Assembly: GCA_023313575.1 (NCBI GenBank)
Contig: JAJTTP010000002.1
Coordinates: 1,240,001-1,304,000, forward strand
Direction: 5' to 3'
Origin: Eutypella sp. D-1
Lineage: Eukaryota > Ascomycota > Sordariomycetes > Xylariales > Diatrypaceae
DNA: 64,000 nucleotides
In this document: positions 24,808 through 37,409 of the stretch, in pieces
How positions within the stretch are numbered: position 1 is the stretch's first letter
Layout of the letters: every line of letters begins with the position of its first letter
Program-made: the position numbers and the translations under genes
Notes under the pieces: generated by a model
The model's database searches: none
The model's input: only the letters and a program-made list of their open reading frames with translations
What the model was told of the DNA's origin: nothing

Positions 24808-26753
24808 ATGTCTACAAATAGTTTCTCGGACCCTTCCACCCCTCCGCTTGATCCTACCATCTTGTCCGATACTTCATCGTCAACTACAGGATCGCCATTG
24901 CCGAGTAACCTACAGCGGCTGTCTATACACTTAAACATGGTCGACCGAGCGTATATGAAATCAGGAACTATATCACTCGCCCATTCCAGTGACGGGTTAC
25001 TCACAGAGACTACCCTTCCTGAGTCTGGTACCTCTCAGGTAACGCCCTCCAGCTCTGCCTTTGGCAACGGTGATATTCAGCCATATACTACTGTAAGTCA
25101 TGACTACGGGATGCTACACATACGTGGGAATCCTCGGTCCTTTACTAATTATTTACATCAGATCGCTCCCTATAACACCTATTCTGTTCCTTCTTATGAT
25201 TCTTCAGCACTCCCAACTCCGGTCTCTCTTGCTGGATCGCCTTCAATACCTGAGGGAACCACAGCAAAGCCTATGCCGTCTTATAATCAACAAAGGGGGA
25301 GGTCCTCACAGCAGCCAACACCACCGGGAACGTCACAGTCGGAGTGGCCGGGCCAGCACATCGGCATGCACTCAAGCCAGTCTGGATCTCCCCTCCCTTT
25401 GCAACATCCAAACCACGATGTACTCGGGATGCATGGCATCGAGACGACTCACTCTCCCCCGCAAGATCAAAACGCGCCAATGGTGTCGGAGCCTAACTGG
25501 GACTGGGGCCACTATGGTGTATCATGCACCGAGCCCCAAGACATGTACTCGATGAATGTGGCGCCGTCCGCTCTAGTGAGGTCCGACATGCCCATGAACC
25601 CATCAAACATGCCTCTTGCGCCCGCAGGCCCGGTCTCCGTCATGCAACATTCCCCGGACCCTCGCAGCCTAGCACCCCAGATAGGGCCCTTGAGCGCCAT
25701 GGGCCCCCAATATCATCAGATACCCCACCATCCGCCTGTTCTCCTGGATTTTGTCTCCTCCACATCGCGAAATAAAAGGATTCAAAGGTCGAGGGCCGGT
25801 CGAAACGCGAGGCGGACACACCGCGGATCGCGACCGGGCTATCGGGAACACGAGGGCTCTCAGCAGCTCGGTGGCAGAATATCAGGACAGACCCCAGACC
25901 CAACCCGCCCGCGCACCCAAGGGGAGCAGATAACCCTGAAGGATGACGCCCCGGAGACCGATAGATTCCTGTTTGACCTCCGGAACAAGATGCTAGATAA
26001 CAAGGGCAAGGGGATGTGGGAGGCGCTGCAGGCTGAGTACAGTGATCGGTATGGCCATAAGGAGAGACCGGCGCTTCAGATGCAGCTGTCGCGAGCTATC
26101 ATGAAGCACGGCGTGTGGCCCGCATCAGAGGTAAGCACACCACTGATCTTAATTGATTATACGTTCTTGATTTCGCTGACATTATTGGGGAAAAGGACGA
26201 AGCACTTAGAAAGGCGGTAGCAGAAGTGAATAAGCGATACTACACCGACATTGCTAAGGCGATGAAGGAGTTTGGGGGTTGCCGCGCCTGGGAATTTGGT
26301 GACCAGCACATATCGCAACGCATGATTGATCTGGGGCTGGAGGAGTACGACCCCCAGGAACCCAGCAAGCGAGTGCGCAAGAAGCCGAGGACAGCACCGC
26401 GCCGCGGCCCTGCCCTTGGGAACTCGGGCAACGGCTCCTGGAATAACCAGCACCACCCTTACGGGGCAGGCAACAATAGCAACAGCAACAATAGTGGGCA
26501 CACTTTAACGGAAGAGCAGCAGGAGCACCTTCATCAGATGCTCTACAAGCCGGAACCGGAAAGCCCGGGACCGGGAGCAAGCAACTCGCCGTCGCAACAG
26601 CATACCAATGACGGCATTAAGGCTGAGCGTGACCCGGGGCGCGCTGACAGCGCCCGCGTCGCGAAGCGAGCCTGTGAACAGCTCTTCAACAGGGGCGGCT
26701 CAAACCCAGTATATGGGAACCTCCCCAATGAGAGCAGGCACCCCATGCCTTGA
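24808..26753 (+). CDS. fungal-specific putative nuclear/DNA-binding protein (603 aa)
   Basis: Proposed exons are 24808-25092, 25162-26130 and 26196-26753. Intron 1 (25093-25161, 69 bp) begins GTAAGT, has a TACTAAT-like branch and ends ACATCAG. It is a multiple of three without stops, so an unspliced reading also stays open. Intron 2 is 65 bp (GTAAGC...GCTGAC...AAAAG). Residues 1-290 are Ser/Pro/Gln/Met-rich and disordered. A basic block around 297-322 (NKRIQRSRAGRNARR) precedes a conserved-looking helical domain at about 358-466. This begins DRFLFDLRNKML, contains aromatic residues in MWEALQAEYSDRYG and ends near GLEEYDPQEP. I recall similar domains in uncharacterised Pezizomycotina proteins and compare it with Myb/SANT-like folds, but this is not proven. 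A second basic patch (SKRVRKKPR) follows, then an Asn/Ser/Gln-rich tail. A nuclear role is inferred from basic patches and low complexity. Confidence 0.75.
25093..25161 (+). other. in-frame 69-nt intron of the 24808 gene
   Basis: The donor GTAAGT and acceptor CATCAG bracket 69 nt with a branch-like TACTAAT 17 nt before the acceptor. Removal joins IQPYTT to IAPYNTY in phase 0. Because the length is 23 codons with no stop, retention would insert 23 residues instead of truncating the protein. Confidence 0.7.
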
Positions 26754-29700
26754 GATCAGGCTCGCCTTCGCGGTACACCTTGTGTACCTATTCCTACTTG
26801 GTCACAGTCTACTACCATTTCGAAATGATACCCGCTGTTGCTCTTTTGTTGTTTCATTACCGTCATCGTCGTTCAAAACATGCTATTCCTTAAAATGTAC
26901 AGCAGGCAGGGAGGGCAGGCAGTCAGACAAGCAAGCGACAGGAGTTGAGGCTTACTTTCTATTCCTTTCTTGGTATCAGCCTAGCGCTGCTACATTCGGG
27001 GGAGCGATCTCACATAGGTGGAAACCACAGATTGCCTTTGGGTTTTTAGGAGCAGGATACTCCCTTGAATCATCTACTCGTTTTTTATCTATGTATGGAG
27101 CCATGGCTTATCTATTGTAAGGGGCCTTCTCCCACAGTGGTCTGGGGAAAACCTGGTGGGCGTTCAGGAATGGGAAGGGTGTGGACAGAACATTGTGTCA
27201 TGGCATTTTGGGGGGTTGTTACAGTTATTGGCTTCGCAGCCTTGTCATTTCTCATTCCTTAAGCATCTTCATGTTTTCTACCTATCAAAATTTTCACATT
27301 CCTTGTCCAATTAAGGCTCAAAAGGAGCCCATCTTTCATACTATTGGGTGTGCTGCATTATTTACATATTACAGGCACGTATACTTATTCGTAAGACATG
27401 AACTGCTCTCATGAATAAGCATCGACGGATCTGTACTACAGTACAGCTAGGGTACGATAGCTAGCGGAGTCCTAGCTAAGTAGCAGGTAAGGATTCGGTG
27501 CCAGGATATTCGACGTAGTAATGACCCCTGTAGAACCTTCAAGGGCAAAAATACGACTTGTTCACTAGCTAATAAAAGACAAGAACGCAAAGAAAAGGCA
27601 TGACATCGTATCAGCGACTCTGACTGTCGAGAGAGGCCCACAGTGCCCGTAGCTAGCATGCCGCCTCCTATGGCTTGTGCTATATTCACTGCTTTTAAAA
27701 CTGAGATATCTTTGGCCGGCTGTGTAGATCTGGGTCTACCTCTCCAGGAAGTCGAAAAGAGCTATCTTTGAGCCCTCTACTTACATACGTACTTCCCAGG
27801 TCGTTTACAGGTTTACCTACGGACTTAGACGGAATAAGCAATGCCGGACACTGAAGATTCTCTATCCGGCTCTCTCCTATGCGGGCCAAGCCACGGCGCG
27901 ATTCGAGGCTAAACGACGCATAATTACACGACGGGCTTTGTATCATGGGCATATTATATGCCAGAACGCAAACGAGAAGATCTATATTTATTATTAATCG
28001 CTGGCGGCAAAGGCAGGACCCGGCTTAGGGCTGGCTCGCTTATGGAGATCCACCCAACCACCACGAACTGCCCGTGTCATTTGCCATTGATTTGGTACTT
28101 CGACGCAAGGGATGTTCTTGCTTTGCCATTTTCGTTATATTCGCAGACCCACCTAGCTCCCGCCTTTTCCTACACCAGTACTTCAGTTCATTCAGAACGC
28201 CGGGATGGGGACTGTCTCGTGCCTTTATTATTCAGCAGCAAGCACAGCAGAGTAAGGATATTCAGTGTATAGATACTTCACACAAGTACGGATAGAACTA
28301 TCCCCGCGCCCGCAAATTGTCAATGTATATGTAAGGGATTGTTTATATCCCCTTTCTTATTCTAGCCACCCGAAAAGGGTGCCGTGAACCTCGTGTATTC
28401 TGCTTGGCTGAGAGGAAAATAGATAGCAAACCAATATGGCGGGTCATATAAAGGCTGTATATCCTTAGCTCCACAGCCTACCCAAAGGCACCACGTGGAT
28501 AATGGTCTTTGTAACTCTTGTATCTAAATTTAGCTGGGCTGCGACACCATTGCAGTAGTGAACCTCGCATGTCTGGAGAAGCTGCTCGGTTCTTTCACGG
28601 ACCGCGCTTTATCCTGCTGTCGTACAGTGAGCCGAGGAATTAAGGCGAAGAAAGTGCCTCTCAGGAACCTTATCGATGGTCATATGTAGAAGGAGTGTAT
28701 ACTCGGTTCGCCGTCATCTCGTTGAGAGTAATGTCACATAGGGCTAATTACAGCCTACGTCTCTATGCTACCCATGTGCTCTGGACCTTTTTGCTACATA
28801 TTTATGGCTCGTTACCTTCGTACCACGCTGAAATAGGCCACCATGTTATACAGATTTGAGTTAATAAAAATGCTCTACCCGGTCTACCACCTGTTTCAAT
28901 ATTTAAAGTTTCTACCGTTATTGTACAATCCTGTACGAAGTGGCCGTCGGCCAAGTCAAAACAGGAGTCGGCCGTTTTGAGAAAGAACTAAGGTAGTGTA
29001 AGCCGTTGGATTGGGGAATATAATCTACGAGATAATGAGTATGAAACTCAACGAGGCTGGCTATTGGCCACCCAGACGAGCGGCGCATCTGCACACCCCA
29101 GAAGCCCTCCACCCGGCCCGAGAGGTTGTGTACCACACATCATCTAACTGCATATTTCGAATGGAGTGAGATGGTACTCATACACTCGTAGCTCTTGGAC
29201 TTTTGCACCGTGCCTGGGTGTACAGGTGGCATGCATAACCCAAAGCCCCTATTCATACTCCCCTACGTTGTCCGTCTGCAGTGGAGGCGTGGGGGCCGGG
29301 AGTGGCGTATGCGCTACTGCAGTCGAGGTGTGACGAGGATAGAAACATGACTGCATTCAGATTAACACACGGGGCTACGGGACGCTGCAGTAAGAGCATC
29401 ATCGAGCCCTACATAGACTCGAAGCTAGATCAAGGTTCTGGCATTCTTGGCGCGTCACTCAAGCCAGAGAAGCCAGGGAATGTAAGAGCTCAGGCTCATA
29501 CAGACTCCAAAGTAGATGTTGTCAAATGAAATAAACAATCCCGCTAGCCAATCGGTCGCAAAGCAAATTTTTATTTCGAGGGCAAGGCTCGACGCCATAA
29601 AGGCTCCCGACACATCACCTCACCCACAGACATATCAGCGAATTGATACGGCAAAGTGAAAAGGTCCCGACGCTTGCATTCAAGGCGATATTCTTGCTCA

Positions 29701-32700
29701 GATCTTTCTACGACCCATCGGTGACAGTGTCTACGTAGGAATCCAAGTAATTCGTGGATTTAAGCAACCGGAATTAGCCTATGAGCGGTCTGACAGGGCC
29801 TTGACAAGGGGCAAGAGTCTCTATATTGTATTTAGATAGATATTAGTGAAGGATCACTGAAGCAAGGTCAAGACATGCATCCAGTGGGCTTTCAGCATTT
29901 GCCCTAGCTGTGGCACGGTACAATTCCTGAAGGCGAGATCGTCCGCCGCTGACAAGTGATGCCTGTGAGAAGGTGCCATTTGCTGCTGAATGAGGGATAA
30001 AAAAAATATCCTGTGTCTGAACATACGCTTCAGTGACCAGTAAAGATCTTGATCGGGACCACAGGGACGTAATCCATACACCTCGTCTCTGACTCGGCCC
30101 CGAGGGGATTGGTCACTTCTCTACGAAATACTTCTGGTTCGCTATTAAGCCTATCCCTTGCCGTAATAATCATTTACATCAAGATCTGCGGGGATAAAAT
30201 GATAGGGAGAGCGGAAGGCGGAGTAGGGTGTACGTAGAAAGGGAGGGGGCCTATTGTCCGGAAATATACACGGGAATTGCATCAGCCTTGCTAAAATAAA
30301 ATAGTAGTAAGATCAGTAACCAAGGTTGTATACACATGATGCCATACTGTGTTACATCGTTTGAATTATCTAATGTCAAGGATTCGCCGTTGAGTGTTCC
30401 ATTGATAAGTGATAGGCTTGCATGCCTCACATCCACCCGGGGAAGAGATATCGCCTTTCAGAGTCGCTTATTCAAGGTCCTTATAACCTGTTTGGTAGTC
30501 TATAGCATACAATTTGATAGGAATTTCGCCAAGGTGGCACCTCAATTGGTATCTTCCTGGGAGGACGGGTTTTGGGCATCATGCGGATACATACCTACTT
30601 GCCCAAGCGCCGTGCCTATCGTGCAACTACACCTTGACAAGCCCACCTGTTGTATAAACCAAAGAGCGATTTCGATCCAATGGAGCTGGTGTCACGCATG
30701 ATGTTTTACTTTCAGGCTCACCGTGGAGCCAGGATCACGTTCTTGTCTACTAGGATTCATTGCTAGGCACCCCACGAGCCTTTAGAGGCTTTCAGATAGC
30801 AAGTATACAACCCATTTAGACTAGAATTCGCAGGCCATCATACCTATATTTGCCTCTAAAACGGCCGCCAGTATTCTGACACCATTTTCACTTCAGGTTC
30901 CTTAGACGCCGCAATGACTTCCGTGTAGGGAAAGCATAGACCCCTTACTTTCCTAACTGTCGTGGCGGGACAAACCGAGAATCTGCAGCCGGGGACTCTG
31001 CCCTACGAGGCGATAGCTATGCAAAGCTAAGTTTTGTACGTATACTTTGGAGCATCTGAAACGAGCGTATAGTTGGAAGCGTATGAACGTAGCCTGTCAG
31101 TATGCACGCGGCGTAAGGGGCTCAGTGGAGCTCGGGCTCGCTTTCGGGGTCTCCGCCGCGAATTCTGGTACTGTAGACTTGATTGTGATGACGGAAATGA
31201 TTTCTAATAACGGAAGTCACAAAGATATGGAAACACAAGCTTGGTCAACTAGGTCAGGTGCAGCCGGACTGTGCTGTACGTTCCGACCTCGAGTACTGTG
31301 ACATTGGAATTTCTCGACAGGGACAAGGCCTGCCAGCTTATTCTGTCCTATGCACTCAGAAAAACATGGGAGGTTATGCGGGGGGTCCCATCCCTATGTC
31401 TCCGATCCCTTGCTTTGTCCGACACCACCATAATTCGTGGGCTAAGTGGTTGATCAGTTGATTTATAGTCTTATTGGTGCCTCTAGATAGTATATAATTC
31501 AATGATACTAGACGACTGGCTTGTTATTTTGAGCTACACGGCCCATCATGGCTCCAGCATTATTTCATCTATGTTGGAAAAGTATATTTTTAACGGCGTT
31601 CAAGGGCTTTATGGATACTCCTACTTTGATTAGGACCGACCCAGGACCGTAGGGGCGGTACTCTAGGAGATACATAGAGTGACGGACCTATTAAATAATA
31701 TCATCATCATCTAGGGATCCATGGCAAAGGCAGTAGTTCCGATGTTACACTGACTGCACTTGCCATGCTGCAGATTGCCAAATCAGATGTGTTCGAGCCA
31801 AAATCGAACTTATATACCCCAGGTCTGCTGAGGTTTAGATTCAGAGGCTTTTGGACAGAAATAGGGGTAACCTTACAAGTACCTGGACTTGGATTATAAG
31901 TAGCTCGAGACATCCCTGTAGTTAAAGGACACATCGGCACCGAAAGAGGTGAGTTAATAAAAGAAAGGACCCTCATAGTACCTAGGCATTCCAGAAATTC
32001 ATTATCAGATTATCAGAGCATGATACGTAGTTCGTGACTTGACAAGGTGCACTGTTCGCAGAAGATGTTGTGGTAATGGTAGTTAGTGACAGTTTCCGCT
32101 TCTAAGGTCGGATATCTTACAGTAGGTCCCCCAGGCTCCAGGGCTGTACTTCACACCAAGCGACAGGTACTCAGGTACATCAATAAATCACTGGCGTGCA
32201 GTACAGGGGCTATACCGAAAAGGGTTTAGCTTATTAATTAACCTCGCGATTACATACCACGTAGGTACGTAGTCTCAGCGGACGTAGTGGCACGTGCTTT
32301 TTATGGACTATCTAATCGCCAGCTAACTTACTATGGAATACTGTTAGTGCATTTCTATATGACGCGGTGTCGGATGACAACTCCTTCAATTCAATTCGCA
32401 AGTTGGCCTCAAGCATTCAATATTTTCTTTGTACTCTTTCCATCACCAACAACAACAACCATACCAATGCCATGAACGAACGTTGAAGTTATCCAATCCC
32501 GGGATATACGAAAATTCCACGACGCATCTGACCAATCTGGTGCTTTTTTTTTGTACAAGTGACTTGAGCTTAAGCGGGCGTTTGCTTATTCGTACTTCTA
32601 CTGTTGGTTGTTATTTTCTTCTCCGGGCTCAAACTCGGCGATCATCCCGTCCATTCCATCCCCACATGCATTCGTCATATTTCTACTGCCGGTGATGCCC

Positions 32701-32766
32701 TTGCCAGGCATAGCCGGCGGGATACTTGGGACATCCAGGATGTACCACGTACTACGGTGTTCGCCA
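26754..32766. other. 6-kb stretch with no supported gene
   Basis: The first few hundred bases are probably the 3' untranslated region of the upstream gene. The rest has only short frames without domain signals, splice structure or codon bias. A CACGTG E-box lies at 32291-32296, 471 bp before the EDEM-like start codon. No repeats or mobile-element motifs were seen. Confidence 0.45.
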
Positions 32767-35700
32767 ATGAGAGAGTTCACATCTTCGTCTCCAGCTTCTG
32801 CTAGTCTATGCGTATTGCTATTCACTGTGATTGTGTTATCATGGCTAGGCTCGGTCGAGGCTATGCGTCCGGGTCGCGTCGCCGACTTGAGGCAAGAGAC
32901 GGTTGATATGTTCTACCATGGGTTTGATAATTATATGAAAATCGCCTTTCCAGAGGATGAGGTATGGCATATACATGATGCAAAGTCGTCCCATCATAGA
33001 TCATAAGAGTGTACATAAGCTCATGGTTATCAGTTGCGCCCATTGTCTTGTACCCCCTTAACAAGAGACCGCTTGAATCCCAGAAATGTCGAGCTCAATG
33101 ATGTTCTTGGGAACTACTCCCTGACCCTCATCGACAGTCTGTCAACCTTGGCTATTCTTTCATCCGCCCCTCCCGATAGTAAAGATACCGGCCCCAAGGC
33201 CCTACGTGACTTCCAAGATGGCGTTGCTGCCTTGGTTGCGCAATACGGAGACGGCCGGCCCGGTCCGTCGGGACAGGGGGTCCGTGGCCGCGGTTTCGAT
33301 GTTGACAGTAAGGTTCAAGTTTTTGAGACAGTTATACGGGGTGTTGGTGGTCTGCTAAGTGCCCATTTGTTTGCTGTTGGTGATTTGCCAATTTCTGGTT
33401 ATAACCCGCAACGCGCCAACGACAATTCCGAGAGCCCAATCAACTGGCCAAACGGGTTCAAATACGATGACCAACTGCTACGGCTCGCTCTTGATCTTGC
33501 GCAACGCTTGCTCCCGGCGTTCTATACAAAAACTGGGATGCCCTACCCTCGCGTCAATCTACGTCACGGGATTCCCTTTTATGTCAATTCACCCCTCAAC
33601 GAGGACATTGATCTAGACATAAGAGGAACCGAGGGACCCCCCGAAATAACCGAGACCTGTAGCGCTGGCGCCGGAAGTTTGGTCCTGGAGTTTACTGTCC
33701 TGAGCCGTCTGACCGGTGACCCCAGGTTTGAGCAGGCAGCGAAGCGGGCATTCTGGGCTGTCTGGTCCAGGAGGAGCAACATTGGCTTGATCGGCGCTGG
33801 GGTCGATGCCGAGGCCGGCCACTGGATAGGAGGCTTTTCGGGCATAGGTGCTGGCATTGACAGTTTCTTCGAGTATGCTCTCAAAACGCATATACTCTTG
33901 TCGGGGCACGAGCTGCCAAACAAGACGATGCCCAGCAATATGAAATACGGCAGCTGGCTTGACCCGAATAAGATGTACGATCCTCTATCAGACATCGACA
34001 ACTCACCCGACTCGTTCCTCCAGGCATGGCATCACGCCCATGCTGCAATAAAACGCCACCTTTACTCTGGGGTACATCATCCTCATTACATTAACGCTCA
34101 CCTATCTACGGGATCCCCGCAGGCATACTGGATAGATAGCTTAGGTGCGTATTATTCTGGTCTTCTGGCCCTTGCGGGCGAACTTGATGAAGCGATCGAG
34201 ACGCACCTTCTCTACACCGCTCTATGGACTCGTTACTCTGCTCTGCCTGAACGGTGGTCGGTCCGAGATGGCAATGTCGAGGGCGGTCTCGGCTGGTGGC
34301 CGGGTCGGCCCGAGTTCATTGAATCTACCTACCAAATTTACCGAGTTACGCGGGACCCGTGGTATCTCTATGTGGGTGAGATGGTCCTAGAAGATATAAA
34401 AAGACGGTGTTGGACAGAATGCGGCTGGTCCGGGCTGCAAGATGTCCGCACTGGGGAAAAGAGTGATCGCATGGAGAGCTTCTTTCTCGGCGAGACGGCA
34501 AAGTACCTATACTTGCTATTTGATGCAAATCATCCCCTCAACAAGCTCGATGCACCTTATGTTTTCACTACAGAGGGCCACCCGCTCATAATCCCTCGCA
34601 AACACAGCAAGCGTCATAGCAAGCGCAAGCGGGTTGAGACAAGTCTTGAACCGTATTACGATCCTAATTTTACCAACTCATGCCCCGTGCCGCCACCATT
34701 GCCTCCCCTCTCCGGCTCTGCTACTGCTGCCCGGCCAGATCTGTACAACGCAGCGACCCTAATCCGCCTACACCAAATCCCCAACATCCACAGTGGGGTG
34801 GATTTCGTTCCACAGCTGGATGCCCCAACCGGGGAGTCTAAGTCTGTACCTAGGATTAGGGCTAACCATACCGTTTTCCCCTGGACAATGCCTACTGCGT
34901 TATTACCTGCCAATGGAGTTTGCGCCATATCTAAGCAGGCTGTCACATCGGTGATCGAGTTCCCGTCGAGCACACAGCATTCTATGGGAAGTGCCCTAAA
35001 TCTGATGTTCGGTGGGCACAATCTCGTTCGTGTAGGCACTGAAGGCATCGCCATCAGTAGTCTCTCCGGCCTTAAGTTAGGCATGATCATGGGTGACGTC
35101 CCAAACCTTCCGGAGCGCTCGTGGAGAATAAATAGCATTGGTAGCTTGGCTTTGGGTCGTGACGAGAAAGTCTTCATAAGCCGGGATGTCCTAGCCGACA
35201 TATCTGATCCCTTATTCCGGCGGGTACGCGACTCTGTAGTGGCCGACGTCGTCTTACAGGTCGAAACGCCGAAAACACCACAGACTGTACCCGAGAATTT
35301 CACAACACCAGATCCAGAACCATCTTTGGAGTCTCCGCTAGCTGCGACCAGCCTCGAAGGGTCGAATCTTGGTGCAACGAGCCTGTTCAATTCGCTCTTG
35401 CAGCAGATCACGTCGGCCCTGCGAGAGCCCTCGTCCACGTTGCGGCCAGAAGGCGAGCCAGCGCCTGAATACCAATACTACGAGATGCCAGCAATCACGC
35501 CAGTCGGCCTCGGCTCCGCCCCGCTGCCTGATTTTCACGAGGCGCCAAACCTGCAGAGCGGTGCCGCCAGCATCGACTCCCTAGCTTGGCGTACCCTGTA
35601 CTTCGCAGACCGGGCATGCTCCGGCCGGCTCCCCGATGCCGCGCCCAGGGCCCACCAGATCATCGTCATGCGCCGTGGCGGATGCTCTTTCTCTCAGAAA

Positions 35701-36087
35701 CTGGCCAACATTCCGTCTTTCGCGCCGAATCGGAACTCGCTGCAACTCGTCGTCATCGTGTCCGATGATGGGGGCGGCGACCATGGCGACCACACAGAAA
35801 CGGACCCTGACAACAAGAGGGATAGCGACGAGCACAACGAAGACGATAGCGGTCGCGATGAGAGGGGTGAGAAGGAAAACATTGGGTTTGACTTCATCCG
35901 CCCGCTACTGGAAGAGAGGCAGAAGACACCGGCGGGCATTCTCAGACACAATCCGATCCCAATGCTGATGGTTGGTGGTGGTGAGGAAGCTTATCAACTA
36001 TTACAGGCCACCCGCAGCCTGGGCATCAGGAGGCGGTACCACGTCGAGAGCCAGGGGCTGCAGATCAACAACCTTGTTGTGCTCTAA
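32767..36087 (+). CDS. EDEM/Htm1-like GH47 alpha-1,2-mannosidase with C-terminal PA-like region
   Basis: Exon 1 is 32767-32961 and exon 2 is 33034-36087. The 72-bp phase-0 intron (GTATGG...ATCAG) joins FPEDE to LRPLSC, and the product is 1082 aa. A signal peptide covers about residues 1-33. The GH47 domain (PF01532) follows, with LNDVLGNYSLTLIDSL and the likely acidic catalytic residues E163 (FETVIRG), D341/E345 (DSFFEY), E492/E495 (EFIEST) and E546/E552 (MESFFLGET). A Thr in FTTEGHP (577-578) fits the calcium-site threonine. C71 and C524/C528 match the positions of the cysteines that pair in yeast Htm1. EDEM proteins trim mannose from misfolded ER glycoproteins and so mark them for ER-associated degradation. 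From about residue 880 a PA-like segment (RRGGCSFSQKLANI) is interrupted by a long Asp/Glu/Arg-rich insert at about 974-1024. There is no HDEL-type ending. Confidence 0.92.
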
Positions 36088-36987
36088 TGAGTTTATGCTC
36101 GATCCATATGATATTACGATACGGGGAGATGGAGATGCGAGCACTACGTGCCCTTATGGGGACGATGTTCCGTGCTTTGCATAGTATATAGTTCGCAAGC
36201 ATGATTAGGCGTCGTTGGAAGGAAACATTGTTAGCGCAGGCAGTTGGTGCGATATATGCTTTGTATCTCTATGTAAGCATGCTGTTGAAGCCTTTATATT
36301 TCCTTGTATCTATCCTCAGTACATACATGCGGCGGCGTAGCCATCAATAGATTTGTCCATACACGTTCTCCTCGCCATTGGGCGTCAATACATGAGGAAC
36401 TTAGCTCTTGGCTTCTTGCTCCAGCTATAGCGCCTTGAGGCCTGCGTTGCCATGTCAGCAAGCTATAGTTGCCTTGTAGGAGTGCTCTAGTACATTATAA
36501 TAAGCACTCGAAAGGATTGGTGGGACGCTATTACTTCGAAGGAGAGCTCAAATATATTGATGGGAGGCTGAATGTGATCGATCCTCCGCCATTCCTTCTC
36601 ACAGGTCTCCAGTGACCATTAAATCTATACGTATGAACATCATACTACCTAACCGTGATCGCCTGACAGTCGTGTCTCAATCAGTCTCAAATCACCTAAC
36701 AGTCGAATCTTTTTGCTACAGGAATGCTTCTCAGATGAAATGAAAGTCGGCATTTATGCGCTTACGAAGTATGCTAATGATCCAAATCAATTGCGGCAGA
36801 CAGCAAAACCGGCCATGGAAGTCTACATGGTGTCGAGTTCGTGGGACAGCCATAATATCCACTAGCTAGATATCCTGTTAGATAGAAGTCGATGCCATGT
36901 AACATCCACAGATTCGAACCTATACCTGGCGAAACAAGCGATCCTACTCGAACTAGATCGGCTGTCAGCACATCACCCACTGTATCT
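36088..36987. other. 3' flank without a supported gene
   Basis: This separates the EDEM-like gene from the candidate minus-strand gene. A minus-strand open piece at 36774-36980 could only be a downstream exon of the orphan gene at 36988-37281 with an unusual splice, and I do not support that. The GGTTCGAATC near 36911-36920 (minus) does not form a tRNA T-arm. Confidence 0.4.
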
Positions 36988-37281
36988 CTAGCAATATGAC
37001 GACCGACTTACAACCATACCGTTGCGGCCATTAGCCTCAGAGCAGGATACCAGCTCGGCCGTGAAATGTGTCAGGATCTGGATCGAGTGGCTGTCCACGG
37101 CGAGCTCTTCAAGCTGATCCGCGAGGTCGGCGATTTCGATTGAGCCCGACGGGGGTGCCATGCCTATGGCCTGGATGATGAGCTTGACTCCATCCCTGAT
37201 GTAGTAGGCACCCCAATTGAAGTAGACCATCTCCCCGCGGTTCCTCAGGGAACTGATGAGTTTTTCTGCTGACTTGGTCAT
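36988..37281 (-). CDS. small orphan protein candidate (about 97 aa)
   Basis: The minus-strand ATG at 37281 opens 97 codons to a TAG at 36990-36988. A TATAAAG box lies 122 bp upstream on the same strand (37409-37403), with an A/C-rich leader between them, which makes it a better candidate than other short frames. The product starts MTKSAEKLISSLRNRGEMVY and has an amphipathic acidic stretch (IEIADLADQLEELAVD). It has no signal peptide or membrane span. GTATGG and GTAAGT near the 3' end could be splice donors that replace the last 7-10 residues. The local GC content is higher than in the flanks. I do not recognise the family; a relic of a larger gene is an alternative. Confidence 0.4.
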   Translation of the reverse strand: MTKSAEKLISSLRNRGEMVYFNWGAYYIRDGVKLIIQAIGMAPPSGSIEIADLADQLEELAVDSHSIQILTHFTAELVSCSEANGRNGMVVSRSSYC

Positions 37282-37402
37282 CTTGGAGACGATAATTAGG
37301 TAGTTAGCGAAGAAGGGGTTATCGTGTATCAAGTACTGGTATCGGATCTTGGCGATTTGGTGTTGAGATTAGTCTGGACATCACCCTATCCTCATGGCTA
37401 CC

Positions 37403-37409
37403 CTTTATA
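37403..37409 (-). promoter_or_regulatory. TATA box of the orphan minus-strand gene
   Basis: On the minus strand this reads TATAAAG, 122 bp before the ATG at 37281. It is the main reason for favouring a real gene there. Confidence 0.35.

Noticed and set aside
36900..36930. tRNA-like B-box GGTTCGAATC on the minus strand
   Set aside because: The flanking bases do not form a 5-bp T-stem and no acceptor or anticodon arm can be built.
36774..36980. Second exon of the orphan minus-strand gene
   Set aside because: The frame can be entered only with a very short intron or one whose acceptor is too close to the branch site; simpler endings exist.
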